The position numbers and the translations under genes are program-made. Below, in pieces: positions 20,601 through 32,562 of a stretch of 64,000 nucleotides of DNA (position 1 is the first letter of the stretch; every line of letters starts with the position of its first letter). Below the pieces are notes generated by a model. The model had not been told where the DNA came from. It saw only the letters and a program-made list of their open reading frames with translations, and did not search any database. Origin of the DNA: Dermatemys mawii (lineage: Eukaryota; Chordata; Testudines; Dermatemydidae). The stretch lies in the NCBI GenBank assembly GCA_007922305.1, contig ML677358.1, positions 10,805,343 to 10,869,342 on the forward strand. Direction: 5' to 3'.

Positions 20601-23600
20601 TAGCACGCCCTCGTGAGGAGGCTATTAAAAGGCAGTTGGAACAATGTCAGTTTGGGACAATGTACAGAAATATCAGACATCGGAGTTAAACTAAAAACAA
20701 CTTTAAAAATGTCCATATGTAATAGAGTGTGGGGTCTTGCCATAGCTATAGCTGAGGCAGGATTCCTGAAGACCACTCTGCCTCATGAACACTTTCACAA
20801 TGCCTTGCTAGTGACCAGTAGCAAACCCCTCTACATACTGATATTACTCAGCACCCAATGCGGTGGAGACCCACACCCAACTCTATTGCATGAATGCTTC
20901 CAGAACCATTCATGAATCACAAAGGCAAAGGCCCCAGAGTGAAGTCCCCTGCAACTCCCAGTGCTGTACTCCAGGAATATACAGTTCTTGCACTGCTCAA
21001 GCAGTAATAAATGAGCAGTGCATTTTTATAAATTCACCATTTCATCCATGGAACGTGGACAGATGCCCACCTTTGCAAACCTAAGCATATTTGCCCCATG
21101 CTTCAGGCAAATTCACTGGTAAAGATAAACAGTTAACCAAATTTATTGATTACAAAAGATAGATTGTAAGTCATAGGCAAAAAGTCAGAGTTAGCCACCA
21201 AAATAAAATATGAACACACAGTCTAAACTCTCAATGCTATTAGACTGGGCAACAACTAGATTAAGCAATTTTTCTCACCCCACTAGATAGTGCAGTTCAT
21301 GGTATGCAGATTTCACCTTTGAAATCTGGACCAGTCTCCTCTGCTTAAGTCTTCTCCGTGTCCTTGTTGCTTGTGGCATAGGTAGAGGCAGGAGAAAATC
21401 CCGCTGTGTTCTGTTTTAGATCTTCAGTCCCATGTGCTTGGAAAATACAAGTCCAGGCATGTCTTCTGAGCATTGCTGAATCCCCAAGCAAGGTTGAGCC
21501 ATTCCCCCAGGGTGGCCAAATGCAGGTGAGTCATTGAATTGTAGCTCCCTTGGTGGACAATGGCTGATGACAGCTGTTCAGTAGCACCCACCTGGGTTTT
21601 GGTTACCTCCAGTGTCATTGTCTCCGGTAGTATCAGGGTGTCTCCCAAACCTGCAGAATAGTTTAGTGAAAACCATACAACACAATTCTTATAATTTCAT
21701 ATGCATTGATGATACGTTTAGATAGAACAACGCCTTTCAACTGATCATGGCCTTTCCCCTGATACCTTACAAGGAATGCTTTAGATGCAATGTCCAAATG
21801 ACACAAAAATGAGGAATATGGAGGTTACAGGCTGTTCCTCCAAGATACAGAGTATCACATTGCTTTTGTCCCACTTCCTTGAAAAATCTTCAAAGGTCAT
21901 TTCCAACTTCACATTTCACATATGTAGCTGGTGAGTAGATTTCTTTGCCCAAATGCTTGTCATTTGTGAGAGACAGGAGTTTGATGAGAGAGGAAGCAGT
22001 TGCTGGTTCATGTTTTGGACTTTCTTCTAATAACATGTCTTCTCACCTTTTCCCCCTTCACCCCTTTCCAAAAAAAGCCATAGGAAGTTCAAATAAACTT
22101 TAATTAGATCCTACTGCACAGAACCGTTTCTGAGCCAGGGGCAGTTATATTGGCAAGTGAATAGTAGCTTTCTGAAACAGCAATGTCAAAATGGCTTCTT
22201 GGGCTTGAGTGTACTTTTAAAGGGTGTCAAATGAATGAAAACTTAAGCTTTCATTTAAGAATAAAATAAAGCCTCTAGCTCTCTTCCTGGTGGAGACAGC
22301 AGTGAAATTAGAAACCTTGCTAAGTAATTTGTTGGAAATCTTTATTTTTTAAAAAAACAGAACCCATTTCTTCCCTGGTAGTTGCTTTGTGAATGATAAC
22401 CCATCACCATAACTTCAGAACTTTGGGTTACGTTTAAACTTAATCCTAACTTTAAAGCTTCAGGGATTCTAATATTAGTATTTGTAGTAATTGCCACCTT
22501 CTTGTAAGGTTTTTTACCCTTGTTTTTCTTGAGTTGCAGCTGAATAAGTGTTTGGAAATTCAGCATTGTATCAACAGTTTTCTACAGCTGATACTAGAAA
22601 CTTATATATTGTCAGAACAAAATGTAAAAGCTTCATTAGTCCTGTCTGTTTTTTTTCTGGGAGGGAATATAGAAGTATTGTCACAAAGGATACATTTCAT
22701 GCCTGCTCATTAATAACTATCCAAACTAAACACTGCTCACATAATAGCTTTACTCTGAAGACAGAGCTTTAAACAAAAATACTCCACATTCTGGGTTAAG
22801 CGCCATAGTTCCTACTCTCGGTCCTAAAGGATGACAGCCAAATTTCCAATTGGCATATAAAATAAAAATTGAGCACTTATGAAACCAAGCTCTTAAATGT
22901 GTCTGCAATCTTGCTTGGTTTGGCTAATCCATGTAACCTCAACACTCGCATGTCAAATATATGAATACAAGTTCTCTTGAAATTTAGCTAAAACTGTCAC
23001 TTATGCCTGTGGCATTTCATGTAGTGTACAGCTTACAATTTTCTATTGAGTATAAATATAATTGACATTTGGAATCTATTTTCTATGGCAATTTCTCTAG
23101 TTAACCCATCGGATGAAAAAGCTCACTGCATGAGAGATGGAAACAAAGAACACATGCTCAATAGCATTCTCAGGTTCAGTAGTGAAAGTAAAACTATCAG
23201 CCTTAGCTAAAAGGGGTTTAATTTTCTAATGCACATTTTAAAAAGGTAAAATCTGTAGAATTGAAGCTTTTAGACTGTTACTAGGCTAGTAATTTTTTGT
23301 TTGCATTGTTGAATATTCAAATTTCTTACTCTGCTTTTGAAAATTTCTGCCACACTATGCATATTGGCAAGGAGCCTAGCAGCTTCAAATACTAATAGAA
23401 AAGAACTTTTCAGAATGTGAAACTAGTACAAAGCTGCTGGTTTCTTCAGCGCTGCATACAATAGGATTACGACTAGAAATGACTCACAAATATGAAGCTG
23501 TGAACACTCTGGATACCAAAGTGGGAAGAGAATTGACAATTAATTGAAAATAAGATTGTGGGTGTGAGAGAGAATGGGAGGACCCTTGGAAACATTTCTG

Positions 23601-23664
23601 TCTCTGACCCCTACCTGTCTGTAATACTCCAGATGTCACTTCCCCTTGGGTTGACTGCCTTCTA
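20601..23664. other. Intergenic, no recognised feature
   Basis: AT-rich DNA between SMAD5 and SMIM32. The open frames at 20613-20915, 21424-21648 and 22342-22772 are short, lack domains and have no plausible splice context. Confidence 0.6.
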
Positions 23665-23667
23665 TGA

Positions 23668-23834
23668 GGCAGAAGTGACAAAGAGTCCTGTGGCACCTTA
23701 AAGACTAACTAAAGTATTAGAGCATAAGCTTTCATGGGCTAATACCAATACTTTAGTTAGTCTTTAAGGTGCCACAGGACTCTTTGTCATTTCTGCAATT
23801 CCAGACTAACACGGCTACCCCTCTGATTCTATGA
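23668..23834. repeat. Fold-back tRNA-derived SINE (inverted pair)
   Basis: The plus strand has gacaaagagtcctgtggcac then ttaaagactaactaaagtat. After a loop of roughly 35 bases, the inverted complement follows (atactttagttagtctttaa, ggtgccacaggactctttgtc). Beyond it lies agactaacacggctaccc, the inverted tRNA-related head (ggGTAGCCGTGTTAGTCT) of a turtle SINE. One arm is headless, the other carries the head. The arms match almost perfectly over about 60 bp. Confidence 0.8.
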
Positions 23835-23839
23835 GGCAG

Positions 23840-26710
23840 AAGCATCAGGAAGAAGTGTCCATCTGAATTTTCCCTTTTAATATGCTAAAGTAACCAGAAC
23901 TGAGCACCATTACATTTATAAATGGGGGCCTGGATGTGTCAGTCCTATACCGTGCTCCTGTTTGCACCCCAAGGATCAAGCCCTCTAGGTTTTCCCAGAG
24001 ATACCCAATACCTCTGGACTACCCTGTCTCTAGAGCTTGCATGGAAATAGAAGAGAAGATTCACTCTGTTTTCTTATTAATGGGGCCTAAGGATGCAACT
24101 CCCACTTAACCAAAATGTTCCCTGAGGTTTTGTCGTCACTCCTAAAAAGGGGAGGGGGGGCGTTATTCTGGGGGTGATGTGTTAGCTGCAGCGAGGACAA
24201 GTCACTCTAGTTTTAATGCAAGGACAGCCCCAGCCATCCATCAGCTGCAAAGTGTTCATGTGTTCTACAGTGCCATGTCTGTTGCTTCTCAGGACTGCAG
24301 TGGCTGCCCCAGCAACCACTGCAGCAAGCTTTGTTTGTGCCTTCGGGCTTGTCCCTGCGAAACGTGCCTTTCTTGCAAAGGTTTGTGCCCTTGTTTAATT
24401 TGAAGCATGTGAGTAATCCTGTTTAGTTCAAGTCAGTTCTCAGTCTGTCTTTGCAGACTGGGGCCTTAGACGGCCTAAGCTGGTTCTGTGCGGTGGTGCC
24501 TGCCTGTCTTTGACATGCCCGCGGGTTATCCCATTTTCACAGGCTCATCCTTCAGTGCCAGCCCCCAACGCTGGCAGCACCCAGAAAACTGTTATTGACT
24601 CATATTAAAGGGGATCCTATGCGTGTGTTGCTGCTTGAGCCGCAGGGAGCGATGTGAGTTCGTTTCTGCGCCCACACAGGTTTTTGAACATTTATCCCTT
24701 TAGGGAAAAAAGGTAGAAATAACCGATCAATACTGTAACATATTAAGACACTCCAGACACGTCTGACTGAGACATTAATCGGTTGCTTGGTTTTATGCCT
24801 TGAAGCATACCTGAGGCATGTCCTAGTAAAATATGTCCAGCTTTCTCTTAATACTGTATTCAAAGATCCCTCTCACCTAAAGAAAACAATCTCAGAAAAG
24901 CTATTCAATGGCTCTTCAGTTATTGCTTCTGCCCTTGAGTAATGGTGCCATTCATATGTGGATCCATTCAGCAGCTTACATATGCATCAGTCAAGCATGT
25001 TGAGTCAGTGAACTAATTTGGGCTTTTTAAAATTTGCTTTCACGAAGAAAGCACTTTGTGTCACAGAAACACCAATTTTTTCCATTTAACATGTCATCTT
25101 CAGTATCTCAGCCTATAAGATTTAGTATTCCGTTGCCAAAATATTTACAGAGCTTCATATTCATCAGGCAAAAGGTTTACGTAGAGCTAAATAATACATG
25201 CAGTCAATGAGTTTTGGCCAGAAAATGAATAAACTTAATTGCATACTTAAATCACTGAACTTCTCATTTACACAAGACTCTGCTGATCTGAGGTACATGG
25301 TCACATTTTGCAAATCTGTATGAAAAAGCAGATGCTGAAGTGCTACAGGGTCAAGAAATGTGGTCCCTCAAGAGTAAATGCAGAACCTGACCCATTGGTT
25401 CTAATTTATTCTGTCTTTCTGCTAATATGTAGCTGAGGTCAGCCAACTTAGCCCAGGTATTTTATTTTTGTTCAGAAAGAAAAGCATGTCTAGTCATCAG
25501 CCCACATGCTGTGACATTTTAAGATTTAAAAGGGAAAATGGAGACAATATTAGTCTGATTTGGGATGCAAAGCAAGGCGGCTTCCATTTTATTCGGCTAA
25601 AATGGATTCCTGAAAAGAATCCTCAAGCAATGTAAATTCGAATCCATTCAATTAAGCTTTGGTGTATTTAAGTAGTTGGTATTACCATAATTCTAGATGA
25701 GTATTAGTAAGTTAATGGATTTATTGTGTGGGTATTTTTCTACAATAGACAGGCAATAGTGGTTTTGGATTACACCATTTATGATGTAACATTTAACACA
25801 AAGTATGCTAACTATTTCATGGGTACAGATATGTACTTAGAGATCATCTTGCAGGGTAGGTAACACACAAAGAAAATATACTTTTCTATTAATTATATAC
25901 TAGAAATCCCCACTCCAGTTATTGCAAATTTTTGGAGGGAGGACAAATGTTGAGGAGTGGATCACCAAGAAGAGCAGAGAGAGGGTGGCAAAAGACTTTT
26001 GAAATCTGTGATTTATCCATTCCTGGTGCTGCTCTTGTGTCTCAAGGATCAGGTGAAGGCAAAACTGAAGTGAAACTCATGCGTGTAAATCTGTATAATG
26101 CAAAATCACCAGAAAATTAACAGCAACCCCACATGAATCGGCTTTTTATAGAGCTTCACTACTTCCTCCGTCCCATTTTTAGCCAAACCACAATTCTGTA
26201 CTTTTCTGGGGGTGGGTGTTGATTTTTTTCCCCCCTCTGCCATCCAAGTCACTTACCTCAAGTGCGGATCTTTGGCACCCTTTGTGTTCTGGTGAGTCCC
26301 GTATGTCTTCTGAGTCTGCCTCCCTGGTTCATAATCAGTTGCTGGCATTTACTGAAAGGAAAACTTTTCTGGACATGAGTCAAAGCCCAGTGGAAAGACT
26401 CCCACTGCCTTCAGTGGGCTTTGGAACAGATCTTCTCAGAGGTCTTCTAGGAGGCCATATGTGGGGACAGTTTAAGTATCTGCGTACAAATACCAAATAC
26501 TCTTTAAAAGAGAGCGTGCAAATCTCAGTGCTTGTGTGTTAAGTAAGTCGTTTGATTGTACCAATGAAGCAGAACTGGACCAAGTGTTACCATCCAACAC
26601 ACAAAATTCCAAGACATTAGGACCTTCGGCACTTGACTACTCTCACCCTTTCCAGGTAGAGTGCACCCACTAGCTGTGTCTTGTTGAATATAGCATCCAT
26701 TTGTAAAGGG
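23840..26710. other. Intergenic, no recognised feature
   Basis: No domain, RNA gene or repeat end was recognised. A cysteine-rich open frame at 24179-24403 is not supported by anything else. The frames at 25932-26120 and 26216-26542 are also unsupported. Confidence 0.55.
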
Positions 26711-26718
26711 TTCTACAG

Positions 26719-27170
26719 CAGGGATCTTAAAGTCAAATCACCAGGAGGGCCACATGAGGATTAGTAAATTGGCCTGAGGGTTGCATCACTGACATCTGTG
26801 CCCCTGCCCCCGCCCCCCACTCCACCCCTTCCATGAGACTCACCCCTGCCCTGTTTCTTCCACTCCATTCCTGCCCCCATTCAAACCCTTTCCCCAAAGT
26901 CCCCACCCCAAATCCTCCCCATCTCTACCCCTATTCCAACCCCTTCCCCAAATCTCCATCTCTTCTCTGCCTCCTCCCCTGAGCACACAGCTCCCCGTTC
27001 TTTCCCCTCCCTCCTGGAAAGCACTAAGCACCACCAAACAGCTGTTTGGCGGCAGGAAGCACCTGGAGGTAGGCAGGGGAGTGGGGACGTGGCGCACGGA
27101 GGGAGTGGGGGAAGGGGAGCTTGTTGGACTGCAGGAAATAATTCTGCGGGCTGCATGTTTGACACCCCTG
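26719..27170. mobile_element. hAT-type non-autonomous element with perfect 8-bp TSD
   Basis: Identical octamers ttctacag flank it at 26711-26718 and 27171-27178. The right end catgtttgacacccctg is the inverted form of a CAGGGGTGTCAAA terminus. The left end cagggatcttaaagtcaaat is a worn copy of the same terminus. The body includes ggccacatgaggatt and a C-rich tract (26801-27030). No transposase frame; the open frames on the minus strand come from the C-rich tract. Confidence 0.85.
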
Positions 27171-27317
27171 TTCTACAGGGTCTCCTGTCTGAAAATTGCT
27201 ACACAGCTATTAAATAACTATAATAACACATGCACTGTTGCTGATGAAAAATGCCACAGGAAATTGGTTAGAGCCGTCTGTCTAGCCTTGTATCCTCCCT
27301 CTGAATGGCCTCTGTAG

Positions 27318-27535
27318 GATGTCAGAAGAAGGTGCAAGAAACCCTGCAGTAGAATATGGAATAGCCTGCTCCCAGAGACAGCATCCTCCTAACACAAGCC
27401 AGTGAGAGGCTGCCTTAGACCCTGAAGCATAAGAGAGAAAGCCTAATCCTATTGACATTAATGGGAGATTTTCCATTAACAATGATGTGAACAGGATTTT
27501 ATCTTGATGGTTTATATCCCTTGCAGAGCCCTTGG
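27318..27535 (-). mobile_element. CR1-type LINE 3' fragment
   Basis: The plus strand has agaaggtgcaagaaaccctg, agaatatggaatagcctgct, ccagagacagcatcctccta and later ggtttatatccctt. The same series of blocks occurs at 50352-50560. I recognise it as reverse-complemented CR1-group 3' sequence. Confidence 0.5.
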
Positions 27536-27659
27536 ATTTTAATTTTCTTTTTAGGGATTTTTTTTAAAAAAGTCTTTACTGGATGTAGCTCTGGAAGTTC
27601 TTAGTCATATCAATCTCCTGTCTTTTTTGGTCCTGCAACATTAACCTTACTTTTGCTTA

Positions 27660-27775
27660 ATATTTTTATTATTTGTACTGTGGGAGTTCCTAGGAGCTCT
27701 GGTCATGGACCAAGAACCCATTGTGCTAAGTGCTGGTACAAACAGAACATAAGAAAATTTGCCCTCGCAAAGCAC
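27660..27775. repeat. Ancient SINE-like remnant
   Basis: The blocks attatttgtactgtgggagt, gtcatggaccaagaacccat and tgctaagtgctggtacaaac form a series I recall from an old amniote SINE/MIR-type repeat. Both ends are eroded. Confidence 0.45.
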
Positions 27776-29179
27776 TTATGATATTTTTATTTAAAGATAT
27801 TTAAAAATGTAACTTTTTAAGGAAAACATGTTCTGGGTTTATTTTTCCAGGTTATTTTTCCTATGCCTAGGTAGCCTGATACAGTAAGAAAATATCGGTG
27901 GTGGTGGGGGAAGAGATTTTCTTTCCTCATTTTTAAAAGCGGAATTTCTAATGTGCAAAGAACACACTTTATTTCCAAGATTGAATTTTTACAGCCCATT
28001 GAAACTCATTTGCGCAAATTATATGGGATACTTTTTGTAAGATGCTCCATTTCCTCTGCTGCTAAGGAGCTGATTTAAACTTTGGTTACTAAATGATGCA
28101 AAAAGCTTCACATTGTGCGTTGGGCACTGCTGAATCACCTGGTTGCAGGAAAACAGATCTGGAAGTGCAATGCTGTGTATATGTGTAGAAAATACTACAA
28201 AAATGCACAAATCTTGCATGCAATGTATTTCACACTTTCAGACTGAACCTTGCTTAAAAGCATCCATTAGTGTAAAATGCTAAGAATGCCAGCGTCTTTT
28301 TGCTTGATTGAAAATGGTGCTTATGAAGATGCAGTGAAAACAGTGAGAATCAAATAAAACACTTTTAATACATCACAAATTCCATACTTAGGTGCCATAA
28401 TCTTTTAGTTAGTTAGTTAATTCTGTACCAAAGAATGCACAGTCTTGGTAATGGTGGTGAGTAGGAACCCTGTTCTAACACACGTAAAACAATAAAGCTC
28501 AATTTACTGCAAAATGAAGAGAGAGCTTTTTAACTGTGCCTAGTGTGATTGGAAGGGGGACATGGTAAATTATCCTGTATCCAGAATTTTGCTGTGCAAA
28601 GCCCAGTGCTTGTGTAGTTTTCTTATTAAATGTAACTATGTGCTGACAAATAAGATAGTATATTTGACAGGTACGGAGCTGCTCTATAATAATCTATGAA
28701 TATTGTCAAGCTGAGTATTGGGAAGTTCACTGTACGACTATATTGGTTAATTTCATAGCAGGCTGTAAGAGAAACAAGAGGATGACAGAAGAATAGTTCA
28801 AGATAGGCCACACCTCTGCAAACACTTATGGCTTTTTGCGGAACAGTGGAAGAGACAGAGGCCCTGAGAAGTCTCTTTGTAGGAAATTCCAATATTTCAA
28901 ATATAAGTTTTCATTCCGATTTGGAACAAAACCTAGGAAATTCAAAATGTCCTGTATCAAGAAGATTCTGAAAAAATGTTGTTTTGGAAAAATCAAAACA
29001 TTTGTTTCTCTGAAACAAAATGGAGCATCTGGCTGCCCTGACTCCCAAAGACTCCTTGAATTGCCCCTAACATCCAGAAGCTCACTGGGCTTCCCCTGAT
29101 ACAGAGGGGTGACCCAGGAGACCTTGGGAGGCAGAACTATGCCATTGTAAGGTCTATAGCATAGACATGGTTGCACCTC
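27776..29179. other. Intergenic, possible old repeat at 28830-29170
   Basis: No gene is visible. The part at 28830-29170 has runs such as aaattccaatatttcaaata and tcattccgatttggaacaaa, a style seen in the worn repeat at 20238-20600. Open frames on both strands overlap here, which is typical of noncoding repeats. Confidence 0.4.
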
Positions 29180-29420
29180 CAAGGCTGTATCTTGACTAGG
29201 AAGTAGATGTGTTCTTAGCTTGGGGTCAAGATCCTAGTGAAGACAAGGCAGTTTGTAGTTTTCACAAGCCAGGGAAATCCCTAAGCTTCCCCCTAGTCCT
29301 TACTGTGACCTGCTAACTCATGTGAAAACCACAAACTGCCTGGTCTTCACTAGGCTATTACCTTGAGCTAGTTAACTCAAGCTAAGACCACACTTTCCCC
29401 GCCTAGTGAAGACAAGGCTA
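29180..29420. mobile_element. Palindromic MITE with outer and inner inverted repeats
   Basis: Inner arms at 29233-29272 (cctagtgaagacaaggcagt...) and 29319-29354 are near-perfect inverted copies. The outer ends (tgtatcttgactaggaagta... and ...gcctagtgaagacaaggcta) also pair. The transcript would form one long hairpin. No coding capacity. Confidence 0.75.
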
Positions 29421-30450
29421 TTCCTGTGACGAGGTAGAGATCTGAAAGAATTTGGTAAAGATGGCTGTATGATGATTGGTTCTATTCCTCCCAAATAATA
29501 TTTAATTCAGAGCAACTGAATATTATCATAGTCATTCTGTACTTCCATTCCCTCTGTGAAACTGCCTTCATGATATCTGGAGCAGCGATTATGTGGGGTA
29601 TATTGGGAATGTGAAAAATTTCTTACCTGGCAGGTCTTAATTTTAGGGTTTTCCCTTCTAACACTCCTTGGGATCACTAATATTTAAATTGGAGTAGGCA
29701 GTTCTATTCTTTGTCATGCTTTCAGCATTATTAAGGCTATTACTAGTGTGGCATGGAAAATGAACATCAGACACTTACTTTTCAGGGGGTAAGGAAAAGG
29801 AATGCTGACTTATTTTTCTTTAAAAAGTATGTATGTATCATTTTATGTCAACAGATTTTTTTGTCCTATGGGATTAAAGATAACAGTTTTCCCTTCACCT
29901 TTTGAAGGTGCAAGCCTCTTGTAAACAACACGGTTATTTAGGAGACTAAATTGAAATGCTCTATATATTCCAATCATTTGCATTAAATCTTTCTTCCTAA
30001 AGTCTCTCCAAACCCAAAACCTATTCTCAGAAAAATCGTGAACCTCTCAAGAAAGCACTGGAGTGGGAAGATTTGTTGGATACAGCTTTGAAGTGGAGAT
30101 TTTAAAGTTACTGCAAGGTAAAATGAAGCAGATACTATAGTCTCTAAAAGCCAAATAGAGGATTAAGTCTTGGGGCTCTTTTGGTAGATTTTAAATCTCT
30201 GGTGAACAGTTCATTGCAGCTCTAAAAATTACCTTATTATGTAGACAGTGGGGAAAAAACATCCCATTAAGCTTCCGATAACAGATGCAGCTCCATCAAA
30301 CTCTAAGAGAAATATAACCCTAGGAATGAACGGACCATGTTTTCAGAGAATGGTTGCTAACGGTTGCTAGTGCCACTTCCTGTTCCCATCCTAGGAAACA
30401 CAGATAGAGAAATTCCTGCTGTTGCAACGAATTTAGAAATGGAAAACAAA
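29421..30450. other. Intergenic, no recognised feature
   Basis: Ordinary AT-rich DNA; no domain, repeat end or RNA gene recognised. Confidence 0.6.
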
Positions 30451-30526
30451 CCGGTCCTGCTTTGAGCAGGGTTTGGACTAGACGATCTCCTGAGATCCCT
30501 TCCAACCCTGATATTCTATGATTCTA
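30451..30526 (+). mobile_element. CR1 LINE 3' terminus
   Basis: tttgagcagggtttggacta, cttccaaccctgatattcta and a final tattctatgattcta match the CR1 3' end, including its ATTCTATG terminal repeat. Only about 75 bp is left, a typical 5'-truncated insertion. Confidence 0.85.
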
Positions 30527-31990
30527 ATGAGGTGTAGACGAACCAGTGCTGAGCAGTTGCAAGGAAAGGATAAAGGTGATGATAACTTTCTCCCTAAGAT
30601 GTTTTGTAGGGCGTGCTCTGTGTGTGTACTTATGCATGTTAAACCAACTTCCCTTAAGTTTCTTTCATAAAACTGCAGCTTGTAAATTATTTTGTAACAT
30701 GCAGTAATTAATTTCAGGAAGTGTGTGTGCGTGGAGAGGACGGGGAGCGGAATGAAACCCAAAAGCATACACAATCCAATCATGTATCCCTTGCACCTTT
30801 TCAGACTGATTTATCTGGCGATGCTTCCAGATTGAATTTGCTTCTAAATACCAGACTTTAAAGCTATAGGTTTTCTAAAGGTTCATGAAAAAGGAGGCTT
30901 TCATCAGAACAGCCTTCAAGGGACACTGCTCTGTGTAGTGATGGAGCTGAACTCAAAATCTCCCCCCAACACTTCAATTGTGTTTAGATCAATCCACCCA
31001 CTCCTATATAAATATCAAGTCCCACGGTACAACATGTCGCTGCAGGAAATCAAGGGTCTTCATCCCATTCAGCCTCTCCAGCTGCTATTCATTGAAACCT
31101 GCTTTTGTAAACATGCAAGCCCAGAAGCAACCCCTAAGTGACATAGTTCCCAAGTGACTTGGCTGTTTTCAATAGTCTCCACATTATGTGCAGGAGTCCC
31201 TTTTTCATAACGAAAATTAAACTGTGGAGGAGCCTAGATCTCGCTGGTTCCCATTTTGAAGTGGTGGTGGCTCGGGACCTGCCATTTCCTTTCCTTAGAA
31301 GACACTAAAAGAAGAAAGCCCAGGAGAAGTGGGGCAATTACAAATTGCTGTGGCTCTGGAGGTTTGACATCCATTCCAAGTGTATGATATCACAGTGCCG
31401 TTTAGTCTTTGGATTTATAGACACAGCCACCACATTTAACAGCCTTCTCACATATCACTGAAATACTGAGCTGTTGTCTTTTATCCCTTGCCTGCCGCCT
31501 GGCTACATATTTTATTTTAATGACAGACTTGTCAGTCCTAAGGAAGAATCTTTTCTTCCAGGTGTAAATCACAATGGCGCTCTCACACAATTATCCCATC
31601 ATTAGGCAAATACTCTGCATATTGTCTTAAAAATAAATAGATAAGGGTGGAGGAGGAGTTTTGATTGCAAACACCAAACTGCTTCTAGGCTGGTTGCTAA
31701 TCTGGGGCCAATTAGAAGGGCAAACAGGTATTTATTTAAATTCCTAACAGGTAGCTATAGGTGCGCATCCTGTGCTGCAGGCACAGATCCCACGAATCAA
31801 AATCAGACACCAATGCAAAAGAAGTGACTCCACATACGCCCACCTCAGCTCAGCCATTCCTCAACGGCCTTAGCAAAGCGAGAAGAATGATGGGCCGTGT
31901 CGTGTGCTTAGAATGCTAACGAACTTGGGCTCTGGTAGAGCAAGCTCCAAAACTAAAGGCCTCCTGCAAAGATCAGACTGGCAGCCGCTT
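30527..31990. other. Intergenic, no recognised feature
   Basis: Short open frames only (for example 30478-30783 and 30938-31141), without domains. Nothing else recognised. Confidence 0.6.
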
Positions 31991-31994
31991 CATC

Positions 31995-32320
31995 TTGACT
32001 ACCCAGCCCAAGCACTGTCACCAATCTGAGCTGTGGCACTATTGCACAGGGCGAGAGGCAGTTGGTCAGGTAAGCAGGTCCCAAACTGTAGTGGTTAACA
32101 CCAATAGCTGGAAATTAACCCAGGGGCCTTTTTGGAAGCAAGTGCAGAGATCAAAGTGTGCTGGTCCCGTGTGCTTCCAATCTGTAACTCCACTTAAAAA
32201 GCAGACTGCAGCATTCTGCACCAGCTGCAGCTGTCCAATGGTCCCATTGTGAAGCCCCCTCAAGTGCACATTACAGCAATCTAATCTTGCAGTGACAAAG
32301 GCAAAGCGAGGCTAGTTGTA
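31995..32320. repeat. LINE-like fragment (CR1/L2 group, tentative)
   Basis: The blocks ggtcaggtaagcaggtccca, gcagcattctgcaccagctg, ttacagcaatctaatcttgc and agtgacaaaggca occur in the order I recall from a reptilian LINE 3' region. No reverse transcriptase remains. The 85-residue frame over it is incidental. Confidence 0.4.
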
Positions 32321-32439
32321 GCAAGAGCGGCGTCAATGAGAAAAGGTCATAGTCATCTTGCTGGGGCAAGGTAGAAATGATGGATCCTGTCCCTAGCATT
32401 ATTATAAGACGTACTCCAAACCTTTTCAGCGCATAGGTT

Positions 32440-32562
32440 CTGAGTCAGCAGGGCATATAGGCATGTCCTTAATTTAAGCACAACTAGCTCGATTGGAGTT
32501 AATAGTCATGTACTTAAAGTTATGCATCTGCTTAAGGGCCCCTCTGAATCAGGGCCATATTG
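32440..32562. repeat. Palindromic ancient repeat (CTTAAGCA-type)
   Basis: catgtccttaatttaagcac and catgtacttaaagttatgca, then ctgcttaagg and gaatcagggcc, form inverted arms around ttggagttaa. It is related to the copy at 37395-37600. I recall this as an old palindromic amniote repeat with the pattern 'gattcagcaaagcacttaagcatgtgc'. Confidence 0.5.

Noticed and set aside
24179..24403. Cysteine-rich 74-residue frame
   Set aside because: It looks like a small secreted or metal-binding protein at first sight, but it has no signal peptide, no splice context and a second frame is open over the same bases.
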